Source: Ustulina deusta
Lineage: Eukaryota; Ascomycota; Sordariomycetes; Xylariales; Xylariaceae
Reading direction: 5' to 3'
Assembly: GCA_023159155.1 (NCBI GenBank)
Contig: JAJNNX010000006.1
Location: forward strand, 1,364,001-1,428,000
DNA length: 64,000 nucleotides
Below the pieces are notes generated by a model that worked only from the letters and a program-made list of their open reading frames with translations, ran no database searches and was not told the origin of the DNA. A program made the translations under genes and the position numbers. Positions within the stretch are counted from its first letter, which is position 1, and the number at the start of each line of letters is the position of its first letter. Shown piece by piece: positions 34,701 to 47,461 of this stretch.

Positions 34701-37700
34701 GTGTGTTCCTGCCACAAGCTCCCACAGGCTATACATCAATGTCTCTGCAATATGACAACGTCAGCGCGGCACGGCAGGGCATGAGGAGGGTATACGCATC
34801 TGCACGCAGCCGGCACGGCTCGCAAGCTAGATCGCGAGTCCAGAGGCAAGGCAGATCATGAATTCATCAAGACCTTCCTTACCTGGTCCCATCGTGTGTC
34901 TGTGTTCCTGATAATGAAGCGGGAGCCGGGCCATCATCCACAAGACAGCTTGCCAAGAAAATAATTACTTGAGCGGTACTATAGGTTTTGCCTTGCTAGC
35001 TTTGTTTTGCCTTCTGCTCGCGTAGCTTCGAGGAAGGAACATCTCAACAGCGGGGTAGAGTCGTGATGCGCTGCCAGAGTCCGTGCTTTGAGGCAGTAAG
35101 GGTCCATCCAACAGCATCTAGCGACGGGGCCGAGGGGTTGTGCATGTGTATACCGAATGCTCTTGTCACCTACCTAGCCGTATGCGTTCACACAGAGGGA
35201 ACTTGCTCGATACTAGTCTCTGTCTGGTATCAAGGCTGCGTCAATCCATGCAGGTAATGATGCAGCATTACTCTGAGATACCGTTACGCCTCGATGTGAC
35301 TGTTCTCACTTTGCGGCTTTTTCATTCATCCGTCATCTGTTGTTCTAAAAAGCCGTGCTAACTAAGATAGTCCATGATTTGCCCTCTTATACACCATGCT
35401 CTGTGTTCCCGATTCCCGTCACTGAGGGAGGGAGGGGCAACCCGTCGGGAGATACGCTTGTTGCGCTCACGATGTTACCGTTTGCCGTCGGACTGAACTC
35501 CCGCTTGTCTCTGTCATCTAGTGCTGTACTACTATGCAAGTGTCTACCTGGCAGAACGTGCAAGCACCCTGACCAGTTGCGCCCCGTCATACTCTGCCTT
35601 CGAGGCCGCTGTGGTGTTGTATGCCCCTCAAAGACTGCAACCAAGACTTGAATGTCGGGGCTAGTGAGACCCCACGTCGAACAGCTATTCAAGCTAAGGA
35701 CAGTGCTACCTTCATCACATATAGCCCGTGTCAGATGATCATATGTGTCAGCGATGAGCAATCCCGTGTCAACGATACAGAGCAGTCCGGGTACAGGCAT
35801 ATGATAAAGCCGTCAAAGCAACAATATGAGATCGGCGGGATCAGTGGTGGGTCTATCATAGCTAAGCGTGGGGGATCTGTTCCGGTATCTCATAGCAATG
35901 GAGAGATAGGGACTCTGTGAAATGGGGTTGAATGTGCGTCATGATAGGCCTATGAGCGACCTCTCAATGCTGAGCTTGAGATGTACAATCCCGTAGGCAG
36001 ATGAAACCTTCTAAAGCTATCAGCAATCACGCCTAATGCCGTGTTCGCTGCCCGTCTCACTACGCTAAGAAGGATCACAAGTCTGTGACACCACAACAAC
36101 TTTGTAAGATCATTTCACCAGCCAGTTTAGCACAACGTGTGAGATTAGTGTTGCAAACCGTTGCCATGATGGTGGCATCACTGAGAGTTGAGACACGAAG
36201 ACTCATACGGTAATGTACTAAGGGTTCTCTGCGGCTCATCGCTTTTGAGAATATGTTATTATCAACTAAAATTCTATCAACGTTATTCAGTGACTACGTC
36301 GACCTAAACAAGACCCCCGGTGTAGTCTTTTGGGAGTAGCGTCTCCTGGTAACTTTCGTAAGTTTTCGGAGCGAACGATCAGCTAATTTTCTCAAACACC
36401 CCAGAAAAGATACTTCCCCAACAATAAGAACTCGGAATGGCGGCTTCGACTGTTCAAACTTCTAATTACTTGGGGAGTTTTACGAAAGACTCAAGACGCC
36501 GTAAATACTGTAGTCTAAATCCTTTTTTACCTCTTAGTGTACACCGCTCTTTATTTGCATCGGCATTCTCGACCGTCTCACAACATATTTCGCCCAGTTG
36601 TGTATATGATATTATATCACATCCCACAGGGCAAAAATGATCCTCTGAAAAGGTATTTGGACATCGAGTCCTCTCATCGGAAAATACCTGTCGATATTGC
36701 TTATATTTTCTGGCCTGAATTATGCTGTGTTTCATAGCGGTTCCGCCAGTTTTCATATGTTTCCGGGCCGGTTACGATGAATCGGCCGGACGAGCATGGT
36801 AACGTTCAACATCTTCCTAATGTCTTTGGGAGTCGTTCTTCTCATGTTGTAGGTCATCTACGTGTCGAAGAGTAAGAGCGATGTTTCACATATGCGAACG
36901 AGCATCTGTTACCTGACCATTACTATCATTATATTATCTATCATTGAGAGTTTTGATAGCGCATTGTAAGTACGTACATTACAGAACTCACATCATTTAT
37001 ATTACAATCCCTCCAACAATTAAAATATACATTTGTTACATTTGACTAAACAAAGTGTGTATCTTGTGAGTTCTAACTCAACACAGGAGCGAGTGGAAGG
37101 ATAGATTCATGATACCCAAGTCCATACGTTCCATCAACAGAGGTAGCTTGACTACTTCACGACGTATTAAAGAATCCCCGATGGAATGTTTATTGATACG
37201 TTTCTGCGGGCAGACAACTCGATACCTTGAACGATCGATCGAGGGCGGCCGCACTCAACCTAATTTTTTCTTCTTCCACTTGAAGACCTAGTGATGGGCG
37301 CCAACTCACTATAATATTCACCAACTATTTCTCACTCACTGGAGCTTTCTCCGTCTTTCGGATATAATACGAGGAGGGATGAGCCGATATTTGACTGGGC
37401 GCATCTTTTAACAGATCCAGCCTCGTAATTTTGTTGAAGTATTCCAAAGCTTGGAAACTCACGGATACCAGTGAGATGAATGAGCATGGTAGAAAGTCAT
37501 TTCGCACCCAGTATCCCTTACTCACCCAGATAGCTTGCAAGGATACTTATGTCAGTTAGCTTTGTTTTGCTTTCCGGGAATACCGGACCCATACGACGCT
37601 ACATGAGAGTACCTGGCTCTTCGGCTCTTTCCTCCGAGGCACACACCGAAGACACTTACTTCCTCACTTCACGTTGTAAGTCCAGATCATTAACATGATT

Positions 37701-38279
37701 TATGATCATAAAAGACTAGATAGTTATGCGTACTTAGGTACCATCATTACCAATTCTCAGGCATCAGCAGCGCAAATATGATTACATAATAATATCGTTT
37801 CACTCGGGAGTGCCTCGCCTGATCCAGCCTAGACAGAATTGCCTCGCTTAGATGGGGCTAGAAATGACCAATGAGAGAGGCGTCAGCGATCTGATAAAGA
37901 GAGTCATCATCTGCGGATCTAATCTCGGCATTAGCGGAGGTCGATGAGCAGTACTTGTTAGTAGCAGGGAGCATAGCTATTGAGTGTAGGTACCCGAGGG
38001 TACCCGAGAGCGCCTGGGCCAAATAATGCTCCGAGACGGCAACCGACAGCAGTGCTCGGGTTTAACGATCCAGCTTATCAGATCCGAGCCTTGGACGTTA
38101 TGACACTCAGGCAATATATATGTGTGTGTGCGTGTGTGTTTTCTGTACGTAGAACTCTGGTTCTTACTTGGGAAGCACGCAAGAGCTGTAGAAAAGGACT
38201 CATAAATTCTCTCCAATTTGTCGCCGAGCTAAGTCACACTTGGTGAGATCTTATTAGACTACACAAAACAAAAAGGAAT

Positions 38280-40147
38280 ATGGCTGCCAGCTTGAGGAAC
38301 ATTATTGTTGTGGGAGGGTCCTATGTCGGCGTCGTCAGTCAACCCCGATGTTTACCTATACTTTCCGCCGTTTTCTAAGCCTTCAGATTTACGCCGCGAA
38401 CACTAACATTTCTTATTTTACCAAGGCCACCACACAAGGACTTGCCAACCTCTTGCCATCAACCCATCGTGTAAGTGCAGGGTGCTGTCCATCAACCCTC
38501 AATAACCCAACAGGCGTTTACTAATGCATAGCATAGGTTCTCCTCATTGAGCCGCATAGTCATTTCCACCATCTATTTGCCTTCGTAAGTCGCAGAGAGC
38601 ACCGACGGATATTTGCGATATATAACACCTTAGTATTTTGGTGTGGCTAACGCAACAACGAACGAGAACAGCCAAGATTCGCCATCATCCCTACGTACGA
38701 GCACAAGGCTTTCATCCCGTACTCAGGTACTTTCGCCGCGGCACCCAGCCCAGACCGACACCATGTTGTGAGGGCACGAGTCTCTGCCTTACACCGAGAC
38801 CGCGTCGTCCTCGACCGGGACTGGCAGGGCGTGCGCGAGATCCCCTACGACTATCTCGTCATGGCCACCGGCACCAGATTGCGGGCGCCCGGTACCATGC
38901 AAGATGACGAAAAGCCTCTCTCTGTAGAATACCTACAGGGCTATCAGCAGCGTCTGAAGAACGCCAAGTCGGTCGCCATCATCGGTGGCGGTGCCGTCGG
39001 TGTGCAGAGTAAGTAATTCTCAGAGAGACACCCTTCTTGTGCTGGAGACAAAGACTCCAGAGCCGTAGCCTACCTACAAGCCCCCAGAGTTCCGAGACAC
39101 GCGCAGATCATGCTAGAAATGGCGATGACTAATCCCGAGCGTTGCAGTGGCGACGGACCTCAAGGAAGTATATCCCGACAAGGAGATCACCTTAGTGCAC
39201 TCCCGGGACCAGCTGATGCCATTGTACCACAACAAGCTGAGCGATATCATCAAGGCGAGATGTCAGGAACTAGGCATCAAGTGAGTATTCAGCATCACCA
39301 CCTCGGACACCTGTAACTACCAGATAGATCTAGCCATCTAACCCGTTTGTCCAGACTCGTGCTGGGATCCAGAGCCAACATCCCAGCGGATGACTTCCAG
39401 CACGAGACGGTATCAGGGAGGAAGCCCATCACCGTATCTCTCCAGAACGGCAGTACGGTCGAGGCCGACGTCGTGATCCCGGCCACCGGGCAAACGCCCA
39501 ACACGGAATTTCTCTCGACGCTTCCGGCATCGTCAGCCAACTCCGTGATCAACCCGGCCAACGGCTTCGTCCGCGTACGGCCGACACTCCAACTCCAAGA
39601 CCCCAAGTACCCCCACCTGTTCGCCGTGGGCGACATAGCCGACAGCGGCGCGCACAAGGCGGCAAGGCCGGGCGCCGCGCAGGCACAGGTCGTGGCCAAG
39701 AACGTCCTCGACCTAGTCGAAGGGCGCGAGCCGTCCGAGGAGATCGAGGTTACCCCGCCAGCGATCCACTTGACACTAGGACTGGTAAGCCAACCAGCCA
39801 GCCAGTCAGCCGCACATGGCGACCTTTGCTCAGATGATGTCATTTTTCTGACGTAACCTATGACATTCGCAGTCGAAGAACCTGATCTTCCGCAACCCGG
39901 ACCCGTCGAAAGGCGAGACGGAGCCTTGGGTTATCCCCAGAGACGAGTGAGTGAATGAATGGCCCCCTACAATTCCCAGCGTTCGGGGGGGGAAGCAAAA
40001 AGCATGCCAAACTTTCCCGGAGCCTGCGAGAGAAAGAAGAGGAAAATCACTAACGATGAAACCAGTGGGAAGCGCGACATGGGCATCGACGGGGTGTGGA
40101 CCCGGCGCGGTGTCGCGGCGAAAAGCGAGGCCGAATACCATCTCTAA
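38280..40147 (+). CDS. AIF2/FSP1-like (AMID-like) FAD-dependent NAD(P)H oxidoreductase
   Basis: A pyridine-nucleotide-disulphide-type flavoprotein of the AMID/AIFM2 family; animal members reduce ubiquinone or vitamin K at membranes. Eight exons: 38280-38333, 38426-38470, 38537-38584, 38672-39008, 39148-39280, 39355-39784, 39873-39946 and 40066-40147, giving 400 residues. All introns start GT (mostly GTAAGT or GTGAGT) and several have clear CTAAC branch points. FAD-binding dinucleotide fold at residues 10-17 (VVGGSYVG), IEPHSHFHHLFAFPRFA after it, ATGTRL in the middle, NAD(P)H fold at 152-159 (IIGGGAVG), and the second FAD motif HLFAVGDIADSG with Asp299. No signal peptide or membrane helix is apparent. 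The first three exons together encode only 49 residues. Confidence 0.93.
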
Positions 40148-42196
40148 GCCGTCAGTCAGATTCACGATTCGATTGTGTGATCGGGCGGGAAAGGTCTCGT
40201 CGTCACTCCGCCATGCCTCGGGCTTAGCTGTAGAAGACACCCTCCATCCGGAATTCCCACCACGCCATTGGAGCAAGTGCGAATATCTTATTGGGGGGGG
40301 GGGTTCAACGCATAGAATACTGTTCGCGAAAGGGTAGGAATCCTGGAGAGGAAGAGCAAAGAATGAAAAGAATGAAAAAGAAAATTTAATATGAAAAGCG
40401 ATAGTTTCCGATATGGATCAACCTGCAGATTGCGAACCACATATCTATCGAGTTGCCAGCACCGTAACAGTTAATGAACGTGCCTCATCAAGAACGAGTA
40501 CTCCCTTATCCCCCCCAACCCACAACCCCGAACACAGCCAGAAATTGATCTAATGACAAGGCTGGCAACTACCTACGCGATGGGTCCGTTGCGGCGAACA
40601 AGGTAGCGTGTTTGTCATCGTATTTAGAAGCCGGTTAATGGTTTCACTTGTACCTTTGTAGATAGGTACCAAGACAGCTACATACATGGAGGCGTTAGGT
40701 GCCTCCTTTTTGCGCTCCTTAGAGTATGAATACTTGTATAAGGGACAAGTTGTACGATGATGTATTAATCAATGAAAGAGGAAAGAAACAGAGGGGCTGG
40801 GGGCAAGGCATATATCTCGATATAAGCTCATTGGAACTTGCTCACACCTCTTCAGGAATCAATGTGAGTAGATATATGCTCTTGATATTGGGCAATATAG
40901 AGCCAAAGGTTACATGCGGAACTCCGCGAAGGAGAAAATCGATGTTCCATCATGCGTAAGACTGCTAATTGATTACTGAGCTTCACGCAAGTCTTGAAAA
41001 TGTGGCGAGCCGATGCTACGGGCGTAATCACTAAATCTTGGATTTGGGCGACGATGGCAATCATTTGCGCGAGTGGTATTTGAATGACTCAACTACTCTG
41101 GGCCTATTTTACTGTCTCCCCTACACGCACCATGCATTGCATTGATCTCATCCCCAGCCTCAATGGTTTCTAACCACAAACGTAAAATTCATCCCCAATT
41201 CAGAAAGATATGAAAAATGTGGCGAGAGCCGACAACTGTTTGATAGAAAGGTGGGTGGTCAAAACCCAACAAAATCCCTCACAGAGTGTGTGTGTACGAT
41301 GTATCTTTCATTTTCCGACACGATAGTGTTTTTTTCCTCTTTCAATCGCAAAACAACCTCAAATCATTCTCGGCCCGGCGAGTACCTATCTCAACAACAG
41401 GGTATCTTAACAACGCGAAGGCACATAAAAAGGTGCAGAAAAGGCGCAAAGGGATAAAAGTGCCCCCGGTGGCCCTGATCACGTCGTTCATGGCTGAACA
41501 TCGTAACAAGGGCCAGGTGAATATAAGTGGGTTTTAGAAGTGAAAGTAAAGACCAGCCAGCAGCACGAATCAATTCGTGAGCGATATCCTGGGCCTGGCG
41601 CAACTCTGGCAGGTGACAATTGGTAGAGGTTGCGCGAATAGGAAACTGGTCTCCTAGGCTGCGGCAGGGTATCAGAAGAGTAGGGTGGTGATGGTTGATA
41701 GATTGAGATGGGTGAAGTTGGGAGCCACAGCCAGGTATTAGGCGATCCTGCCCCAAGATATCCAGTCTCAGGAATGTGAAACATGTGTGTTGCTGGTTCA
41801 TTGAAACATTAATGGTGAATGTGAATAACACCAAACACGCTCAACAGAGTTTAAGAAGGCTTGAAAGGTAAGGTTGTTGAGACCGACAAATGGTGATTAT
41901 TTGGACTATGAGCATATGCTCACAGCTTGCAGAAATGAAAGAGGTATTTTGTAGGGGTTTAGCATTGCTATTCGTTGTCGTAATTCCGGAATATCGTGGG
42001 ATCATCCGTTTCGTCGCATGTAATTGTAACCTGACAGCGTTGAAAACGGGGAGCGTTGGTTTTGACAAAAGAAATGAATGAAGTGATGTCCGCATCGACG
42101 AGTTCGGTATCAGCAGTAATTGTTTTCCCCGTGAGGTTCCAGGAAAGCCCGCTTCCTACAGCGAACAGCCACACCAGGCAGTGCGAACTGCCATCT
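40148..42196. other. Intergenic, no supported gene
   Basis: 3' flanks of the flavoprotein gene and the minus-strand GPI-protein gene, which converge here. Includes a G8-9 run near 40291-40300. Open frames around 41390-41830 and 41970-42230 lack motifs. Confidence 0.6.
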
Positions 42197-42550
42197 TTAC
42201 ATGAGCGCAGCCAGAAACATGCCAACCACACCAGCCAAGCCGAAGGCGCTCAAGGAACCTGCGCCGCTGTGCCCGCCGTTGTCGATGGTCGGGCTGACAG
42301 TAGGCGAGGAGCCGGTAGGAGACTCAGAGCCCTGTTCAGCAGTCGTGGTGGGGACAGCGGTGGAATAGCCTGTGCCGATGGGCTGGTGGAAGGACGAAGT
42401 GGTCCCGTTCGAATAGACGCTTGAAGTGGCGACCCTGGAGATGGTGATATACTTGGTCATGGTCATGGTCGACGTCAAGGTGGAGGAGGATTCGTCGGCA
42501 ACAGCCAACAGGGGCAGAAGCGCGGTTGCGACAATGGTCTTGAGCTGCAT
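42197..42550 (-). CDS. Small Ser/Thr-rich GPI-anchored secreted protein
   Basis: One exon, 117 residues. Residues 1-18 form a signal peptide (MQLKTIVATALLPLLAVA) with a likely cut before DESS. The mature part is Ser/Thr-rich with one N-glycosylation sequon (NGT, residues 48-50) and the sequence TMTMTKYITISRVATSS, typical of small fungal wall proteins. A Gly/Asn/Ser-rich ω region (NGGHSG, about 91-96) precedes a hydrophobic tail (residues 100-117) ending at the stop, the pattern for GPI attachment. It is therefore expected on the plasma membrane or in the cell wall. No cysteine in the mature part. The upstream region on the coding strand is strongly CT-rich (about 42855-42970), common in highly expressed fungal promoters. 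Specific function unknown. Confidence 0.85.
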   Translation of the reverse strand: MQLKTIVATALLPLLAVADESSSTLTSTMTMTKYITISRVATSSVYSNGTTSSFHQPIGTGYSTAVPTTTAEQGSESPTGSSPTVSPTIDNGGHSGAGSLSAFGLAGVVGMFLAALM

Positions 42551-45500
42551 TGCGACGAAGGGTTGTCGGGGTATTTTGATGTATGGGATCGCGAGGCAGA
42601 TTCTTGTTCCTTGCTTTGCTTCTAGTGCAGCTTGATGGAATGCGACTTATGCGCCTCGATGTCTGCTACTGCTGGAAGGGTGTTGGAGTGTGTATCCACG
42701 GGCGACGCAATGCGATCGGCCGTCTTGTTACTGTCTTTGTAGAGAATGTGGGTGACTGAATACTCGGTATTCAAGGTTGAAGTGGTAATTGTCGTGAGCG
42801 TTGTTCGTAGAAGTCGTAATGAGAACTTTGCCAACGAAGTCCGTCTGTTTCAGAAGTGAATGTCTGGGTGGGAGAGAGGGCGAGAGGGAGTTATGTCGCG
42901 TTCGAGGTAAATGGGAGGAGTTAAGAGAGCGCGAGGGCGGGCGGGAGAAAAAGCGGGAAGAGGGGGGAGTCAGCGCGGGTACCTGGCAGCCACGATTGTC
43001 TGGGGGAACTTTCGCCATTGCAACACTACCCAGGTACTTGTACCTGAGCCTTTGCGTACCTGCATTGCGAGATGAGTGTAATGATGCCGGGGTCCACTAA
43101 GGCCATCGAACAAGGGCTCTGATAGGTCTCAAAGCCCGCCCAAACCCCTGCCCGGACTAGGTAATACCTTTTTTAAGTCAGCCCCGGTGCTGTCATTTCA
43201 TTCAGTCATCACGATATTAGCTTTTGTCTGCTCTCCATTTACTGTTGCCCTTTGAGACGGAATAAGCACTCAAATGCTTTATTCTACTTGGCTCAATTTG
43301 TTGCGTGAAATAATTCTTTTGTGCTTGCTATAGTCCAGGTACTACAATCTTTGAGTAACATGTATCTGGCTACGTGTCCATGGTAGGCACGTGGATGTGA
43401 AAACGTTGTTCGATGCTGTGTTGTTCAAGCCAAGCAGGTATACCGCCTTTTATCTTGCTCGTGGGCTGATTTCATAGTGTAGCTCAGCTAACCTAGGATT
43501 TCATTGGGTAGGATGTCTCGAATTTTGTAAAACACAAGCTCAAGTCACAGCAAGCAAACGCAGGACACTGAACAAGTACAGCAGGTACAAGAAGTATCTA
43601 CCTAGTGTACAACACAACACAGGTGGAATAGAAAGACAAATCAGGCTGATTCTCTGTTCCCTGGGGGCTTCTACCCGTTATCCCTACGCTAGTACCGATC
43701 TAGGCCTTACTACATCGATTAGGTAGGTACCTAGGTACCGGTAGCGTATACTAGGTACATCTAGCCTCTACTACTAAGATAGGTAGTGAGAGGTACCATA
43801 CAGCGTCAGTAGAAGGAAGGCACTGGTACACATTACTTCCATTCTCTAATGGCAAACAGCATGGGCCATCGGAGATTACAAGTTACCCTGACCCATTTCT
43901 AGCTTCAAACTCACGTTCTCACTGTTTCTACTGTGTGCATCCAGTGTAAGGTTAGGGTTGGTGTAGTGTACACTACGGTATCTGTTGCAAAGGAGCATCG
44001 ATTTGATTCTTGCCAAAGACTCCTCCCCCATACAAAACCCCTTGAAAGATAAGCGATGTTCACAAGGGAGGGGATTTGTCCCCATGATTGATGGCAAGGA
44101 CCGACCTAGCACGGCACAGACACAACATTCCTATAGTGCTGATAAAACGCCGCAGCCTTCAGCACGCCTCCCCTGAGAGCATTTGCTACCTACACTACAC
44201 ATAGGTATTCCCAGCTTCTTGTCAGCTTAGGCTATTTGTATGCTCATGTGAGATTAGCGGTCTAGTTCATATAGTGTACATTACATGTACAGGCATACTA
44301 CTTTGGTACAGGTAGTATAGGTAGTTAACACCCGGTTGGCTAACAAGGTAGCGTTTCTTGTGCCTGCCAGGGTGTGTTACCTAGGGTAAGCATCGTGAAT
44401 GGTTCTCCTCTCGGACCTCATTTCGCGCGAGGCAATAAATGGCACTCAACTAAGGATTTTGCGGAGAAGATGTTATCTGAAAATGGAAGTTTATTTAATG
44501 TAACTCCGCAGCAATTTGAGGGTTTCTTGCTATCCAACATTGATATTCATGTAGGTCTGTTATACCACTGCTAATCATGATAATACGTACAATAACAAAA
44601 GCAAACGCTATTTCTTCCAGACCACTTCTGTGCAGGTTGGGTTTCCTGCAAACCTCCCCGCCCCGCCAACAGAGACTTGTACCTGCATGCGCGGATCGCA
44701 GCTAGGGAACCCGACCAGCGTATCACGTAAAGCGACGTCCACGTTGCATTACTTCCCTCCCCACCAGCTCTTCGTGTTGCCATTCACTGCTCACCACGTC
44801 TCCCAGAGCTGAGCCTGCCGGTGAAAGCCTTACGTTTCTGTGAGTCAAATTTTTCACCTACCTACCTGTACCACCTTTGTGTCCAACGCGCCCTCGTACT
44901 ACTTACTCCCTCTCAACACAGCATACTGGTAGGGAGTTTATACTGGTATTGGTATACACAAAAAGGAACAACAGTTATGTTTTGGAGAGGGTTACATGTA
45001 AGGACCCAGGTTAGGTTACCTGCTCTATATCCTTGTGTTTAGTATAGATTGGCTAGCAGACGCAAGATGCGTAAAAATGATACGATGCACCCGGTACACT
45101 AGGTATGAAGTAAGCTACTCCTCTACCTACTTACTGCCTACTTGCCGTGTATTTGCCGACTTCCTAGGAAAAACTTCGGCACCTCGACTAAATGCACCTC
45201 TAAAGGACTCCGGTGATCAAGGGGTAAAAATGTATATGACCCAGCCTCCGTATCGTATCCAAAATCCCTTGGGGACTCAGGAGTTACTTCACTGAGTCTA
45301 CTTAAAAACCTTCTATACAACCCTAACTATGAGTTGCCTCATGTTTGGTCCGTTACGAGTGAACTTTTGCTAGGTAGCCGCTGTGTTTGTCCGGGCCCAT
45401 CTCATTTGATGATACTTTAGTTCGTTTCATTCTGACCGCGCGCTACCGCTTCCTTCTGTCGCACGTGTGGCTAGGATGATGAGTGCTAGGATTAGTAGAC

Positions 45501-45697
45501 ATTATACTACCCATACATATAGTATAGATAGCATGGTGTCTCACCTCCCACCTGAGACTGGAATGGTTTCTGAACCGCGCGTTATCACCCCCCGCGGGCG
45601 CGAGAGAATAGCAGCTATCATTCCGATTTATACTACTGGCAGGCTCCTCTTCTGGGCTTAGATGTAGCGTGTATGAGTCTACCTATGTGATTACGAT

Positions 45698-45738
<41 letters not shown>

Positions 45739-46696
45739 CAATTGCCTCATATTATTTCTGTTGGTATACCCTATAGGCATATAAATAGGATAAATGACGT
45801 GAGTGGCTGTCAGTAACCAGGCGCCTATAACCCCGTCATGTTCAGCTAGGACCATCGTTTTCAGCATCCTGACCGGTGATCCGATGCACCTAGTATGTCG
45901 TGTAAGTACACTCTCAGCCGGGCGCACACATTTCAATTTTCAGCTCTTCTTCTTGTGAGCCTTCAAGCGGCTAAAATAGCTTTCTCCCTCATGATGTTGC
46001 AAGGTAATTCCATGCTTCCGCATTCTCGGAATATTGATGATTGATGACCACTCGGGTATCTACATGGTGCTTCATCCCGAACTCTACTTACCTATCTCCA
46101 TCTACCAGCACATATGAATATTCATTGAGTAATGACAGGTTGAAATCAAAGATTTATCGAATGATAAATATCTTAAGCTACCTATGTAATAACGGCCAAT
46201 CTTATTCGAAGGTTTCAATTGATTCACATGTAAATAACCACATTATTCTAAATATCCGAGCCCCCGATGGCGTTATATTCATAGTTAAGAGTGTATAGGA
46301 TTCAAGCACGAGAAATATGAACCTCGCAATTACCTCCCAAAGTCTCCTTCCTACAGTTATGACTAATAACCCACACATGCTTCGGCGATTACAGAACACT
46401 TCATGAGCATCAAGACGTGCCAGATTGGAGTACTGCTCAGGCCAGCTATGTCATGCGGTGAATATATATGCATCTCAACATCTACCATACCAAAAGGTCA
46501 GGATCGATATTTATCCTTTTTTGCTTCCTGTACTCCCGTAATCGTCTTCAAGCGAGATCCCATGTAGGTATCATGAGCGACAGTCACCCTCCATAAGGTG
46601 TCTGCACCACAATAGTCCTATTATCCGCAGCATCAGTCCATCACGCCAAAGTACCTAGGAAAAGAATCACGCACACATTGCGATGTAGAAGTCCGT
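42551..46696. other. 4.1 kb intergenic region
   Basis: The left part is the promoter of the GPI-protein gene, with a long pyrimidine-rich stretch on the coding strand. The rest has no supported gene. It holds a dense cluster of TAGGTA/TACCTA motifs at 43590-43800, others at 44190-44330, 44865-44880 and 45120-45145, and a 39-nt T run. Confidence 0.6.
45700..45738. repeat. Poly-T tract of 39 nt
   Basis: An uninterrupted T run. It could mark the A tail of a minus-strand retroposed element, but no target-site duplication or element body was found. Length is likely unreliable. Confidence 0.9.
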
Positions 46697-47422
46697 TCAC
46701 GTCGCCTCCTGTGGCCGAACATTCACGAATCCAACAAGCGTAACCTCTTCCCCTTCGCCCCCAACCCTGCGCGACGGCACAGTCCACGTCTTGAACCTCT
46801 TGAACCCCGCCTTCTCCATGACCCTCAGACTGCCCGTATTGGTAACATCAACCGTCGCATACAGCATCTCCGGGACTGTCTCTTTCTCTTTCTCCCCCTC
46901 CCCCGCCCCCGCCCCCTCCCCCTCGCCGACGCCCGCAGCAACAGAGAGCGGATCGACCTCCGTCAGGACCTCAGATCTCGGCAACCCCCACCAGTCGCGC
47001 ACAAACGCATTCAAGAATTCCGTAGCGTACCCGCGTCCCCAATGCTCGGACCGGATCATGTATCCGACCTCGGGCCATCCCGCCGCCTCGAACCGCACGG
47101 CGAAGACGCCGCCGAGCCCGATCAGCTCGCCCGTGGCGGCGAGGAAGATGCCCGGGTTGTACGTCTCGGCGTCCCGCGGCGGCAGGAACGGGTCGAGCCT
47201 CGCCTGCGTCTCGGCCAGGTCCGCGTCGGTCTTGCCGAGCGCCGTCCACGCCATGACCTCGCGTTGCGTGCGCAGCGAGTGGAGCGCGCCGAGGTCGTCC
47301 TGCGTGAGCGGACGGAGGACGAGGCGCGCCGTCTGGATTGCGGGTCGGCACGCGTTCGTCGGGAACGGCCGGCTTGGCAACGTCGTCTTCACCTTGATCA
47401 GGGGCCGAGTTTCCGGTGCCAT
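46697..47422 (-). CDS. GNAT-family N-acetyltransferase (RimJ/RimL type)
   Basis: Transfers an acetyl group from acetyl-CoA to an amine; the substrate cannot be told from sequence. One exon, 241 residues, ATG at 47422. The N-terminal strand TARLVLRPLTQDDLGAL (31-47) and the acetyl-CoA-binding signature SEHWGRGYATEFLNAF (125-140, with R/Q-x-x-G-x-G/A as HWGRGYA) mark the Acetyltransf_3 fold. NTGSLRVMEKAGFKRFKTW (195-213) is the conserved C-terminal part. A low-complexity Gly/Glu/Ala/Lys insertion (about 165-182, GEGEGAGAGEGEKEKE) lies between the binding helix and the next strand. It is encoded by a near-pure C/T tract on the plus strand. An AATC microsatellite sits just upstream in the leader. 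Confidence 0.9.
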   Translation of the reverse strand: MAPETRPLIKVKTTLPSRPFPTNACRPAIQTARLVLRPLTQDDLGALHSLRTQREVMAWTALGKTDADLAETQARLDPFLPPRDAETYNPGIFLAATGELIGLGGVFAVRFEAAGWPEVGYMIRSEHWGRGYATEFLNAFVRDWWGLPRSEVLTEVDPLSVAAGVGEGEGAGAGEGEKEKETVPEMLYATVDVTNTGSLRVMEKAGFKRFKTWTVPSRRVGGEGEEVTLVGFVNVRPQEAT

Positions 47423-47433
47423 CTTCTTTTATT

Positions 47434-47461
47434 TGATCAATCAATCAATCAATCAATCAAA
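47434..47461. repeat. AATC tetranucleotide microsatellite
   Basis: About six to seven copies of ATCA/AATC in the leader of the minus-strand acetyltransferase gene, 12 nt from its start codon. Confidence 0.85.

Larger units (their letters stand above)
26884..38279. other. 11.4 kb gene-poor region
   Basis: No gene could be supported with confidence. The first about 600 nt are the otubain leader and promoter, including CT-rich stretches near 27310-27345. The rest contains microsatellites, the densest runs of the TAGGTA/TACCTA motif, and only short motif-free open frames on both strands. One weak small-gene candidate at 29229-29520 is described separately. Bases about 35900-37900 are AT-richer than the surroundings. 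Confidence 0.6.
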
